NCBI GenBank assembly: GCA_038503075.1
Contig: JBCAML010000001.1
Span: forward strand, 3,906,001 to 3,970,000
DNA from: Gyromitra esculenta
Lineage: Eukaryota; Ascomycota; Pezizomycetes; Pezizales; Discinaceae
DNA: 64,000 bases
Direction: 5' to 3'
Shown here: in pieces, positions 23,543 through 36,375 of the stretch
Numbering within the stretch: the first letter of the stretch is position 1
How the letters are laid out: every line of letters starts with the position of its first letter
Notes under the pieces: generated by a model
The model's database searches: none
What the model saw: the letters and a program-made list of their open reading frames with translations, nothing else
Told to the model about the DNA's origin: nothing
Made by a program: the position numbers and the translations under genes

Positions 23543-23949
23543 TTACGCGAAAGCGCCACCACTCTCAATAACGTCCATCTCCTCCTTACTCAGCGCCAGT
23601 CGCCAGAACCGCGCCGGCAGGTCATTACGGTCGAAAGCCTGGCCAGGCGCCGGCTCGATGCTCGATGTGCTATTGGTCTTGTAGGCCAGCGGGCCGTGTT
23701 GCTGTGCCTTCTGGCGGTACTCGGCGAACGAGGTCGGGAGCGATTTGGTGGGCGCGGCAGGGTGGGGACGCGGACTGTGGTCAATTGATGCTGGAGAGGT
23801 AAATGTTAGCATGTGATTTGCCGAGGAGGAGGGGGAGGGGGGGGAGGTATATATGGGCGGTACTAACAAGGGATTGTTCTCTTGCCCAGGAACTGGATCA
23901 TGGGAGTGCGGCCGGCGCTGGAGGCGCGGAGAACTCTTGTAGCGTTCAT
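23543..23949 (-). CDS. KGD4: 2-oxoglutarate dehydrogenase subunit Kgd4/Ymr31
   Basis: Kgd4 (Ymr31; MRPS36 in animals) is a small mitochondrial matrix protein that tethers the E3 subunit to the 2-oxoglutarate dehydrogenase complex. Exons are 23868-23949 and 23543-23790. The intron is 77 nt, phase 1, donor T|GTTAGT, with a GCTAAC branch site and acceptor CTCCAG. The product is 109 aa. The N-terminus (MNATRVLRASSAGR) is basic and Ser/Ala-rich, suiting a mitochondrial import signal. It is followed by PMIQFLGKRTIP and HPAAPTKSLPTSFAEYRQKA, both typical of the family. The C-terminus DLPARFWRLALSKEEMDVIE then SGGA matches the end of yeast Ymr31, where ELPARF and SINSGGAW occupy the same places. The start is the only ATG before the presequence. 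Confidence 0.85.
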
Positions 23950-24620
23950 CTTGGGTAGTAGGGTGGGTTGAGTTTGGTGGTGGGAGGGAGAGAGGGAGTG
24001 GTGAGTGGTGAGTGTTGGGTGACTTGTGGGGTGAGACTCGGTGGGCGCGGAAGGCCCTTTTAAAGTTGCGTTGACGGGGACCGGAACTCTACCGGGGACG
24101 GGCAACAGCAAATGGCGTGAGGCAGGCTGGACAAGGCGGGGAAGATGTCGTGATGCCGGATGGACAGCCAGGTGGGGTGATTGGCAATCGTGCTCTGGGG
24201 GCAAGCTGCGAATATAAAGGTAAACGACGTTTGTCATTTCTCAGCGCTGCGGATGATATCGGGTGCCCGACGGAGGCCCTGCCTGGCGGTGGCACGCCCA
24301 TCGTAATTTCCCACTGTCACCGCACAGCGTCTTACTGGCGATAGCAGGCCCCGGGGATGGGGAAACACACGAGATCAATCACTGCACTGGGCTTGTCGGA
24401 CAAGCCCGATCGTGTTCACGATGGGCCGAAGGCATCGTGGCGAAACCTGGAAATTCCTGTGACTGCCGGCGCCTTTGGTTTGGAACAAATATTTTACTGT
24501 TGTTTATATTGTATATCATGCTGTGCACCCATGAACTTTTTCCTTCCTTTTCTCTCGCTCATGTCAAACCCCACCGTGGGGAAACTCAACAGCTCCCCCA
24601 CATCCTCCCCCCATCGAATC

Positions 24621-24662
24621 CGCAAATCCGCAAATCCACGACGCAAATCCGCAAATCCACGA
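24621..24662. repeat. 21-bp direct tandem repeat, two copies
   Basis: The unit cgcaaatccgcaaatccacg+a occurs twice in tandem. Each unit itself contains two cgcaaatc-like subunits. Confidence 0.85.
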
Positions 24663-25427
24663 CGCACGTCCACTGCAAAGCAGCATATCAATCCCACCAA
24701 GACTCCTGCCATTCCTGTTTTTCTCCTCGGTTTTGCAGCACGGACCTACTATCGACAAAAACTCATCTTCACCCTGCTGCACCGTCACAAAACCCGTTCG
24801 CTCGTTCGTTTATTCGAACTTGTTTACGCCCAAAGCCCGCGCCCATGTCCAGGAAAACTGAACGTGAAACCACTCGAGCCTCTACGCGGCCTTGCACATG
24901 CTGGATAGCTAAACGCCCTCGAAGCTGGGGCTTGGCTAGAGATAAGGATCGCAGCACTCTAATTAGTGGAATCTGGTAAACAAAGTAGGAATACTCGTCC
25001 TACTACGGAGGACGGTCTGCCGTAGCCCTTCGCCGTGTGTGTGCGCGAGTGTGGGTGTGTGGCTTGCTTACCAGCCAGGCGTGTGGAAACGCAGGGAAGA
25101 TTCTGCTTATCGGGAAATGCGGGGTTGGATCGTGGGCAGTCCTGTCAATTGCGTTTTTCTTTCTGTTAATAGAGCAAGACACTCATATAATTGCTTTTTG
25201 TGCCCTACTGTCAGTCGTTGCTTCCCCCATACACACCACCATCGTTTGGTGTCATACTCTTTAGACCACGATTCCACACCGCCATCACGAAAAATCACCT
25301 CCCGAGCAGATGTAGTAGAGATACGTAGGCACACGCGCAGCCTTGTAAATCAGACCCCCTCCTCTTTTTTTTTTTACAACTCCTCATCCTCAGTCTTGCA
25401 GCGTGGGGGGTCCAGTTCATGGGACCA

Positions 25428-25456
25428 GGGCTGGGGCTGGGGCTGGGGCTAGGGCT
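25428..25456. repeat. (GGGGCT)n repeat
   Basis: About five GGGGCT hexamers, the last one degenerate (agggct). Confidence 0.85.
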
Positions 25457-25563
25457 ACGGAGAATTCAGCACCGAACGTGATTTCAAAGCTCTTACTCAA
25501 CCACAACCCTGAGGATCCTGGTCACTGGAGTTTCTGACCACTGAGAGAAAAAGGGTCCTTGAC

Positions 25564-25602
25564 GTATGGTATGGTATGGTACGGTACGGTATGGTACGGT
25601 AT
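25564..25602. repeat. (GGTAT/GGTAC)n pentamer array
   Basis: Alternating ggtat and ggtac pentamers. Further ggtaccggtacc and ccgtaccgt motifs occur within the next 250 bp, suggesting this neighbourhood accumulates the same unit. Confidence 0.85.
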
Positions 25603-28600
25603 TGTCGTGACCAACAGCCAGCAGATGCAGAAACAACGGTACCGGTACCAACTGACCCGGTACCGCCACACACTGGTTTTCTAGGACAGGTACAGCGCGA
25701 TATAGACTTGGTTCTTGGTTATCTACTTCCAGTGAAACCTGCAGATAGTAAAAAACTAAACCATGGGACTTTTCCTTTCCTTTCCCTTTTCTTCCTTTCT
25801 TTTCTCGACTGTACCGCGTACCGTACCGTCCCGTTTTACACCGCGCCGCATTGCCAGGTAGTATCAGGGTTACGGCTCGGGGAAACCCCCCACGAAGCGA
25901 GGGAAATAAATGTCCTCGTAGTGAGCAGGAGGTACCCTTACCCTAAGGGCAGGTGAAACGGATTTTTTGTCTGCTTCCGTGTACCTTCCAACTCTGCGAA
26001 ATCTAGGCTGACAGAAGGAACAAGAGCGGTGAAAACACTCAAGCGAGAAACCCTTCCTTATGCGTAGAACCTACCAAAAACAAAAATTCTAGAATTCAAG
26101 TTCAGTCGGGGCAGGGTCTTTTTTCGTATGTATTATACTATTTTAGAGTGTCTTTATCACTCACCGCGCGCCCTGGGGGTTGGTTCCTGGAGAACGTTTC
26201 TCACCGCGCTTTCAACCCTGGTTCGCTGACGAAACGTCAACATCCAACGGTTTCTCCTGGGAGATATAGTCCTGCAAACCTACGGCCCGAAAATATTACA
26301 ACTTGGGACGAACCTGGCCTTAAGATATAATTTTTTTTTCTCCGTAGCTGACAGACCCCACGAAGATCTAAACCAAGCTTTCTAAGCTCATCTTTCATGT
26401 GCAAATAATTGTCCGCCATGCCACCTCCACGATCATAAAACCTCCCCCCCCTCCGGGATACGATATGATACCGTTTGAAATTGTCCCGTTATCTACCGTG
26501 ATTACTTGGCGATATCTAGAAGCGTTCGTACAAGGGTATATACTCACGTCTCTCAATCCACCTGTGTGCTCCAGACCAAGTGGGGAGCAGCACTGCCCCC
26601 CCTTCGTTAAACCCTCGCTTCATCTGTCAGAAAAAAAAATCAAGATCATGGTTTATTGACCTGCTGCATATATATCCTATCCGACACCTGTAGATTACAT
26701 GAACAGAAGTATGGTTGTGAGTTGTGATAGCCGTTACCATCGATCCTCGGTTCTGTTACGGCAAAAATGCGCAATCCCCCAGTCGCAGTCACGGCCCATT
26801 CGTACGGCTATTTTGTCTTGGCTTTTTGCGTCATTTATGTGCGTTTCGACGATCAAGTCCGTCTTCTTTTCTTTTTTTAGAGGGTTGTTTCGATTTAAAT
26901 CCTGCTTTTTTTTTTCTTTCTTCCTTTTCCGTGACCGATCCTGAGGTGCATGGGTTTCAGTGTTATTGATGTCATAGGGATTAGTGATGGACAGGTCAAT
27001 GAAACTTCGAGAGCTTCTGTCGGTATTCTTCTGTTGTACAAAAGAACTGGACACTGATGAAGTAATGATCTTCGGGATGTGTTTTAAGAATTGCTCTAAG
27101 GTTGAAAAGAAGGTATACATGTTCGGACAATCAGCATGACAAGTACAGGGCCCAACGATATCGAATTATTTTTCCATGCCCTTGCTTTGACCCCTCGTGA
27201 ATTTCAACTTTTGGGAGAAGGGTAGCAGAATACGTACTCTCACCACCTTGCATTCGATTTTGATGCTCCACATGCTGCTTTGCGGGGCGAGTCTTTGCTA
27301 ATGTCTTTGTGTCAAACGGAAACTGTTCCCATGACTTCATCGGAGGATTGATGAAACCCCACAATAATAAAGTGCGATCTCTCCAATACATCGTCAGATC
27401 TCCCGGTACTCTTGACGCACGTAGGGCAGCGGCAGCCAGCCCTAGTTAAAACAACACTGCCCTCGGTATCGGGAATAGGACGAGGTGTGGTGCAAAACTA
27501 AAGTCCCCGAGTCAGTGACCGAGCTGTGTGGTGGCTATTGTGGCTAGAGAGTTTGAGGGTACCTGTATTCACGCGATGTCACTCGACCTTCATCGGACGA
27601 AGTGATTTGGCCAGCATATTCGAATATAGAAACGGGCTGGGGTAATATCTGCACGTGCACAATAGCCTTTTCATCAGCAGCATGGTGGAAATGGATCAGA
27701 ATCATCAATCATGCTCACTACTCTAAGATCCCAATGTCTCTACGGCTGGGGCTCAGACACAACACAACACAAACCCTTCCATCGTTGCGGCCTGTGCTGG
27801 TATTGTCTCGGAATACCGCTTAACACCCCGCGGTCCCGCAAAGGCCGATGAAAATTTGCTAAAACCCGCGCGAAGCGGTTGATAATTTCAAACACCATAT
27901 TTCCCCACAAAAACACCGGGCTCAAAACCTCATTACAAAGTCCAGGCTTCTACCTGGTTTCAACCGTGGTCTGGATTCACCTCCAGTACTCTTCTAATTA
28001 AAAGAGTATTTTTAAGCATGGACTGTGCGTTCTTCCGGGGTAGCGCACAGATGCATCGGAAGCGGGTAAGTGGGCCGGCCGCCGGGTGATCTGACATGAT
28101 GGGCACGCTTGGCGTTGATCAATAAGGGGTTTAATCGCGCCCAACCCTAACCCATCACAAGGTTTTTGATAGAGCCAGCAGGCGAAACTTCTGGTCTTCC
28201 GAACACTATGAAGGCTGTCTGAAGTGCTATAATCGGCCACCTGCGGTTCCATTGGCTATTAATTCAGGATCATGATTTTCTAGGTAACGATCTCGATATG
28301 TAGTCTTGTATCCATCTAGTTGAGTCTTTTTTCAAGCGACATTAGGGTTTTATGCAATGCATAAAAAGCGTTAGATGCACTTTGCCCATAAGATTACCCC
28401 ATATTTTGGAATCTCCGGAAGCTGGGGAGTCCGCTGGATTCGAGGCACGGCAGCCTCCATGAAAAAATGTGCCTAGCTAGCTCGGGCTCGTATTTCACAT
28501 TGACTCCTCCGCTTTAGGGCCCTCCTGTCAGAAAAAAAGCAATAGTTCTCAGCTCGTTGAGTTTAAGCTTATTCCACGTTGGTGCATAGATACGTGATAT

Positions 28601-31600
28601 CACTTTTTCTTCTTCAAGATAACTGTGAATTTCTTTTCATCGTCTTACGGTCATTTCCACATCTGGATACGTGATTGCGCTTAATTTTGAGCAAGCGCTT
28701 CATTGACCAGTGTCTGGACTCTAACCCCGAGTGACAGGAAATCTGCTGATCTTCAAGAAGGTTACTAAAAAAAAGGTCTCCAAGGCAAACGTCCGCATTA
28801 TTAGGGTGTGTTCCAGGGATATAAACACTCGTGATTTCTCATCTTAGACTTGGCCCTAATATGCTACGTTACGGATATCCGAAATGTACAGATATGGTGT
28901 ATTAGGCCGTTCCTATGATTTATTGCCTTATTGCGCGTACGACAGGTTAGGTATTTCGATATGAAACATCTTACTATTTATTCTTTAGTAGGGGGCCTGC
29001 ATAAACATACATATTCTTGCCGCGTGTTATAAAGTTCGAAAAGCATGGCAATCGCAACTTTCAATCCTGGTTCACATGCAACCCTCCCCCCAGAGCCTAA
29101 TATCAACTGCAGAAGTGTGGTGAACCTGGCATGAAAAGTGGTTCTATTAAACAGCTTTGAAATATTTCTCAGCACCTTATTTGACCAGCTCTTTTCTCTC
29201 GGTCATGCCAGCTCCATCAGGAATTCCCGGTCATTCAAATCCCTCACCTTACCCTCAGTTCTTGGCCCGAACTTGTCGGACGTGGTAACATGTATCATAG
29301 GCTGTTTTTTGCTTTTTCTTCCCATGCAACCCTCCCATAAGTTGTTGGTGACAGCATCCTATGGGATCGGTAGATGCTTACATGTACCTACCACGTTTTT
29401 TTCAGGAGGTCATATTTCGCATTTGGATGCCGGCTGGATGGGAGGTGCACCACATAGCTTAATACACTTTCCATGGATCCAGAGAGCCTGTTGCGAAATT
29501 GTGAGCGTGAGATCGGATTATCTTCTCGTGATGTGACCGGACTGGCACCCAATATTTGGTCCGGGGAGATGGCGCCAAGGACAGCACCTGGAATCCAAAT
29601 GGGATGTGGGTCCCATCGGTCCCATTACGTGTATTTATTATGTGTGAAGAGGTGACTTTGTTATTCAATTAGTGGTCATGGTTTTGAGGAAAAGGAATAG
29701 GTTACTAAAATAAATATACTTGTTACCTTGTACTAAGTTGGGATGTTAGATAACCCTAACCCAATTTGGCTTTAAAACTATCTGCATATGTAGTTTTGAC
29801 GCCAAGCACAGGAAGTTGCATTGCCTAAACAGGGAAAAGTCAACAGTAAACCACCCCCATTGGTCGGGGCATGCCTTTTCGATACCCCGTAGGGGATATT
29901 GGCTCTGGAAAAGATACTGCTATCTTCAAGCACGCCATGTATAAGCCACTAGATTCGGATGCTTTAAAGCCTTCTAGCTGGGTAGATAGTTTCTTGTTTA
30001 GGGAATGCGACTTCAGAAATAGTGGTGAGATTTTCGTCTTCTCATGCTTCGACGCCTCTCCATCTATCTTAACGAAAAAAAAAAAAAAACCAGCAACAAA
30101 TAGCATCGCCACTAGTAGTCACAGCACTGTATTTTCGTGTCGAATTTTAATAGGCCTTCATCAAACATTTCTCCAGCGGAGCTGAGTCTGGACCTGGCGA
30201 TGTGGGGCTAACTGTCAACCCATATCTATCCGGTAGAGTATTGGACTTAAACTATGCGATAGCAAGGCTGTTTCAAGTATACCGAACTTCTAGGTGTCGG
30301 GGATGCTATTCGTGACCGTGTTTTGAGGAATTGAAGCTTATTTTTCTCAAACTCTGGTTTCATCGTCATGTAATGATGAGTGGCTAGGGGAGTGTTCGCT
30401 GTGACCTGAGGGTGAACAATGGGGCTGGATGAACTAGGGTTTTAGTCTGAGAGTAAATTTCTTTGAGAGGTGGGGTGATTCAGATTTATGTACCCCCCTG
30501 AGCTCGCTGGCTTTGGTAAACGTGAAGCTTAGTTACTTGCAGTATTAGCTTCCGCGATTTCAGTTTTTTCTCTAATTTTCGGGGTGCTGTACCTACTAGT
30601 CACGTATAGTACTCACAGCCCCAGTACATTCTGGCTCGTAAGAGAGACAGCAACATGTTGCACTTCCATTGCATGTCCATGGTAGGATATTTAGGATCAA
30701 ACATTCTATACCGTGGCACAGTCTAGCTTTAAACTCGAGATAGATGGGGCTGCCCGGTTGATAATACCGGTAAAGTTGGCGTGGAGCAATCGGCAACTCT
30801 TAGAGCTGAAGGAAGCGCTGTAGATGAGCATTCTTTAGAAACAGACATATCTGTTATTAATGAAAATTAAACACAAAATATCACTCGGTATTTTCAGTAC
30901 GTGACATGGCCGTTCTGTAGTTTTCGGTTTCGGTATCTGACCCTCGCTGAAGCTTGTGGAGCTCCGCTTGTGTTATATATCTGCGGAAATTTTAGCTATA
31001 ATATATTAGATGATCTGGCATAGCAAACCTCTCAAGTGATAGAAGTGTGGTGGCTGCGCTGCGCTAATATCAGGGAGTTTTTGTCTGATGTTAACGTCGA
31101 GAAACTCGAAAACGACCGTGGGCAAGGTGATGGGCGGGTAGTGAAAACTCGTTTGATGTAGGAGAGGTGCTCGTTCGCTCAGAAGAGCGATAGAAATCTC
31201 TAGGTAGCAAATACTCTCCCGTTTGTTGCATGCAGGGCCGAGGGGGTGATGCAAATTTTGGCCAGGTGATGACCGAGCGCCTACTTTTTGCCATAAAAGG
31301 ACGTTTGGGTTGGGTGTCAGTTTTGGTAATAAACTGGGATGATTGGCTTGTAGAGTGAAATATCTGCTCTTAATTTCGTGAAAAGCTTGTCTATCTTTAT
31401 CCCATCTGTTGGTTATGCGTGCGTCACGTGAGTTGTTGAGAACTGGCGTCATGTGTTCAAATGGCATCTCGAATTTCTAAATCTGCGTAAGTACATTCAA
31501 ATTTCTACTAATCTAGTTAGCCTCAGGATATGGGATTGTGCCTTGGCCGGTTATCTCGTGCCGAAGCTTCAGAGCTGTCCTGGATTAAGCGGGAATCTGA

Positions 31601-31730
31601 GATATTGGGAAGTACACGAATAGCCTGGGCCGTCACGGGCCCCTTAGTACTACGTGGGATATGAGGGTCCCTGAAATCCAGGTTCCAAGTTTCGAGATAC
31701 AGATCTTTGGGTGATATGGAATAGGACATC

Positions 31731-31821
31731 GATACTGGGGATGGGATGAAGGATAGTTGTAAGGAATAAAATAGGGGCGTTGATACTGGGGATAAAACGA
31801 AGGGCAGTTGTAAGGAATAAA
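31731..31821. repeat. Tandem duplication with 51-bp period
   Basis: Two 40-bp blocks beginning gatactggggat and ending agttgtaaggaataaa, at 31731-31770 and 31782-31821, differ at a handful of sites. Sequence just upstream (from about 31717, tggaataggacatc) resembles the end of a further partial copy. Confidence 0.8.
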
Positions 31822-32628
31822 GAATCTAGAGGGGCCCACACTCGGGAGCTTTTCTTGCCGGACGTCATTTCGGGTTAGTCATCAGCTTAAGTGCTGTTTT
31901 TCTGGCATATCGTGATAAAGAGGGGTAGTAAAGACGACCTAGAGGTAAATTGCTATTTTATAAACCATTTCGGTAGCCCAAGAGTGATTCAAATCGCCGA
32001 GCTGGGGGTGTTCTTATGTTATTTGTCTCGCTCGTCCATCACCTGTTCAATAGAGACTGAATTGTTGGAAATGGCTTTCTAATCGGGTACTGGAGGCGTA
32101 CCATAGTAGCCCTAGGGAGCAAACACAGGAGTCTCGAAGTTGAAAAGGGTTTCATGTACTAGTATGCGTTTTTTTCTGTACATGTTCGGGCTTGTAGAGC
32201 TTGAGCGAGCAAATCAATCAATTCTTGATCCTTACTTTCCCCGCTATATATGAATCACTGTCTGAAATCGAGTGATATTTTATGACGTTAATTCAAACTT
32301 AATGAATTTTAGAATACCGTAGTGGACACTCGGATTCGGGCGATCTATTCACCTTCAGATAGCTTTGTATTTCATAGGCTTCTAAGTTAACACTATGAGT
32401 TCTATGTACCACTAATAACATCTTTGGAGGTTCGGAAAACAGTTATTCCTCCCCCACAACCGTGTATTGGAGTGATTATAATTTTAATATTTGGTTTTAA
32501 TTTAAAAGAAATATAAATAGCCTTCGGACTACGCGTAGTTTACTGAACTGTTTCTACAGAACCATGAACCATGAACAAATCATAACACGTCCACCATAAC
32601 CCAAGAGGTTGGATGCGTATATGATTAA

Positions 32629-32648
32629 TCTATCTATCTATCTATCTA
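32629..32648. repeat. (CTAT)n microsatellite
   Basis: About five CTAT units. Confidence 0.85.
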
Positions 32649-34959
32649 AATCATAACACGTGCCTGATAAGCCGCAGCTGTCAAATCTCACCAGGATATA
32701 AAAAAGTCTATGTAGCTATGGGGTGATCCACCTGAATATTACAGCTGCTTCTATACGTCTTCCATCTCCCCATTACCTACCCACATTTAACCGGTCTCAC
32801 TCCTTCAACCGGAGTCCCGTGCCACCGAGTGACTTTCTGTGATTAATGCCTCCATCCTCCCACCATTAACCGTCATTCATGCATGAGTTCCCCGAGCACA
32901 GTCTACATAGCAAGGATATGAATATCGTGTTTTTCTAACAGTTGGCTTTGAATTTTGATAATCGATTATGTGGCGAACATATGTAACAAGAGACACAGCT
33001 AGATCAGGTGAACAAGATCTTGTGCTTAGGACCTAAAAATCTTCCGATAGGATCCATCCACGTTTGGGGTTTCGAATACATTAGATCTAGATAAGCTGAT
33101 CGTAAGGATTCTGAATTGTAAGGCTCGGGAGATACATTACTGTCTGCTAGGGTTGTAAGGGCGGTTGGGGGGGGGGCTGTTGGTTTAAATGCTGTGTGTT
33201 ATCTTATCGCTCATTTCTCCTTATTTAGATTTAGCGAGAATCGTGGGATATCGGGTTATAAAAAGCTCGGGTGCTTGGGTGCGCAAGTCGCAGATGGATT
33301 CCTCGGGGGTAGAATTTGTTTTCTCTCTCGATCCGTTGGGGTTTTGAAAGCCTCCGTCTATAGAGCGCAAACGACTGCCCAATCATATTTACGGCGTTAC
33401 CTGACCTATGTTTCAATATGCATCTAACTTAAGAGTCGTAGTACCCGTGAATAGTTTGAGTGAGAATCATATCGCTTAATAATGATTTGTGTTGAAAAAC
33501 ATGTGGTTAATTGGACAATGGAGCTTGAAAATGTCGTGTCTCGGGTATGAATGTATTAGGGTTTGCTGGTTGAACCGAGAGGATATTGCTGAAATCTGTG
33601 GCTGTTTTAATGAAAATATCCGTTCTCTGTTGTGAGGATTCGGCTGTGTTCTAGATCTGGTAAATGGCAATAGTTGAATGAGATATAACGAATAGCAGCA
33701 ATGTAGAGTGCTGTTTTTTGCTGTTTGGCCCGGGTAGAAACGTTTCCGCTAAATAGCCCTGGTTTTCCTCTAGCGTTTCTTCTAAGACAAGATGATAAAG
33801 GACATGTAGTAAGGCTGATTCTAAGAAATGGTATTAGAACGTTTACTGCCGGTTGGAACTCTGGGTTGAGGTAGGTAATTCGTATCTATTGAGATAGATG
33901 TCTCGAGGATGTCTGGTGTCTGATGAAATGCAGATTGTGGGTTGGTCGTGGTGGGTTGGTCGTGTTCAATGCCCACGACGATTCTGGGTTTCTATTACTC
34001 ATGAGTTACCTTAGAACTGGAGTGCTTGGTTCCGGTTGTTGAATGTATAATTGAGTTCTTGCCATTTCTGAGCTAGACGTGGGTGGTAGAAGAGGGTGTT
34101 CTTTTAATGAACAGGAGATGATTCGTGAGAGACGGACGGTAGATTTTTGTTTAAGTTCGCTTATCATGAGAGCTTTAAAGCTTATAGATGCCTTTTTGGT
34201 GCTGAGTGGTTTGCTTAATAGGGTTACGGTCGTCGTTGACGTTGGTGGGTCGGTCTGACTGAGGCGAACCAGGAGAGGGTTTGTAAAGTAGCGGACTTTT
34301 GGTAATGAATTTAAATTTGCAATGTTGTTGATGGGAGTTGATGCTGGAGTAATTCCATCCTGATATGCAAGAAATGATGGGATGTTTGTATAATCTAACT
34401 AATCGTGTGAACTGACGGATTTCTTGGATGGCGATGGACTGTGGATCTAGAGTAGCTTTAAAGGATGACAGAGTATATATAATTGGAGAATTCTATATTG
34501 AAAGATGTCGTATCAAAGAAATTAGAGAAGCTGAACGGGAGTTGTGGAGGAAAGAAGGCGTCAGTGGGTGGAGGTAGAAGGCCACGGACGTGATTCAGCG
34601 CAGAGCCTCCACTCAGCACCACCAACTCAATTGCGTGGGCGGATCTGGATCGTGAAGATGTCTCAGGTTGCTGCGGCGCCCCTGCGCCATGATGTAAGGA
34701 ATATCTCTGGACGTGCGGTATGCTTAACTGATAATAAATACGGATTCCGCGAAGCTTGGTAGTTCCACAAGACTTCCCCTTGCATCCCCTCTGCTCCTTC
34801 GTTTCTCTCCTTCATTTCTTTCTTTCTTTCTTCCTTTCTTCCCACGCTTCCCTTCTCGCCTCCTTTGTTTCTTTAGGATACGGGCTCAATTCCCTTCCCC
34901 TGCGTATCCAATTGCGTTGTTCGGCACTCCCACTGCACTCCCGCGAAAACAAACCGGCC

Positions 34960-36375
34960 ATGGCCCAGCCCTTCAAAATCGACGACGTCCCAGACCTCAC
35001 GGGTAAAGTAGCAATCGTAACCGGGTAATCACCACCACCCCCCCCCAATCTCTGCTTCTCTCAACCCCCAACTACATGTAACTAACCCACCCACTCCTAG
35101 CGGCACCTCCGGAATCGGCAGAGAAACCGCCTACCTCCTCGCCCGTCGCAACTGCACCGTCCACATCGCCGCCCGCAACCAGTACAAAGCACATAAAGTA
35201 ATCTCAACCCTTCAAAAGCGGCTCTTCCCGGCAACCCACGGCGTTGGCGAGATCCTGTACCACCCTCTCGACCTGCTCGACCTGAAAGCGACACATGCAT
35301 CCGCGCAGCAGTTCCTCGCGGGTAACGATAGACTCGATATCATTATCGCGAATGCCGGCTTGGCGTACCAGCCGGCTGATGAGCTGAGCGTGGATGGGTA
35401 CGATCTGACGTTCCATACCAACCATCTCGGCCATTTTGCGTTCGTCACGGCGCTGATGCCGCTGCTGGAGCGTACGGCAAAGACCAATGGTGGGGATGCA
35501 AGGGTCGTTGTTACGACTAGTACCGCTTACCAGTATGCTGGGAACGATGGGATTGATTTCGAGACGTTGACGGAGCTCAGGGAAGGGGACGGGACGAGTA
35601 TATGTGATATGATGGCTGCTGGGAGGCGCTATGGGAGGAGCAAAATGGCGAATATTTTATTTATGCAAGAATTGGATAAGAGGTTGAGGGATAGAGGAGT
35701 TGAGGGTGTAAGGGTCAATGCTTGCCATCCAGGTATGCAGCAGTTCCTCCTCAATTACGAATAACGATCATTGACATTATTATGAATAGGCATGGTTGGG
35801 GACACGGGATTAGGAGGCACGGTTAGTCTCTATTTCCTTATCACCAGGATCCACACCCTGAAGGACTGGATCTCCTTCTTTGCGCGCCAGATTTGCACTT
35901 TTGCTTTCTTTGTAGAAAGAGTCTCTACTACTAATCCTCACACCTCCCCCCCCTTTTTTTCTACCCTCTCCCCTTCTCCCTCCTTCGCACCCTACCTAAC
36001 AAGAATGTTACTCGCTAACACACCCTACAGAACGGCTTCGGGATCCCACACTGCATTGGTGTCTTTGTGCATAAAGCTCTGGGATTCGCTTCGTTCAGTC
36101 CGCAGGAAGGAGCTATGACACAGACCTACCTCGCTACTCACAAAATAGTCAAAGAGGATGACATCCACGGGAAGTGTTACGCCCCCGTCATGTCCTGGTT
36201 CATGCGGTATCAGTATAGCACCGAGTGGGACGCCAGCAAGAAGCTGAAGGCCGGGGACGCAAAGAAGCTGTGGGAGTGGAGCGAACGGGCCGTTCAGAAG
36301 GCGTTGAGAGAGGGACTGGCAGCCCAGAATGAAGGAGTGGGGGGAGAGGGGGGTATTGGGTCGGCGCCTGAGTAG
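34960..36375 (+). CDS. Short-chain dehydrogenase/reductase (SDR)
   Basis: An NAD(P)-dependent oxidoreductase of the classical SDR superfamily, nearest to retinol-dehydrogenase/WWOX-like fungal members; the substrate cannot be read from sequence. Exons are 34960-35024, 35101-35732, 35790-35821 and 36031-36375; all junctions are GT-AG and the total is 1074 nt (357 aa). The cofactor motif TGGTSGIG (residues 21-28) is created across intron 1. Further motifs are NAG at 106-108, the TTSTAY serine near 162 and the catalytic YGRSK at 199-203. HPGM follows, with intron 2 splitting the HPG glycine. Exon 3 is only 32 nt and encodes MVGDTGLGGT. The last exon carries a C-terminal extension ending in a Gly-rich tail. 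The start is the ATG of MAQPFKIDDV, 15 codons before the Rossmann strand, which is typical. Confidence in the fold is high and in the splice model good. Confidence 0.9.

Larger units (their letters stand above)
23950..34959. other. 11-kb gene desert
   Basis: No supported gene. Contents include a 21-bp direct repeat (24621-24662), GGGGCT and GGTAT/GGTAC arrays (25428-25456, 25564-25602), a 51-bp period duplication (31731-31821), a CTAT array (32629-32648), TACATGTA at 29379-29386, and otherwise A+T-leaning unique sequence. Open frames such as 26734-27120(-), 29138-29536(+) and 31006-31467(-) have no recognisable domain and I do not call them genes. The last 200 bases before the dehydrogenase gene are C/T-rich (CTTTCTTTCTTTCTTCC) and look like a promoter or leader. 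Confidence 0.45.

Noticed and set aside
25430..25456. GGGGCT repeat as a possible telomere or G-quadruplex array
   Set aside because: It is an interstitial hexamer unlike the fungal TTAGGG telomere repeat and too short to interpret further.
26734..27391. Two adjacent minus-strand ORFs that might form a spliced gene
   Set aside because: A GTGAGA donor exists near 27243 but no convincing acceptor/frame combination or family similarity was found.
31006..31467. 153-aa minus-strand ORF
   Set aside because: Looks partly protein-like but has no recognisable domain, no splice partners and lies in a desert of similar chance frames.
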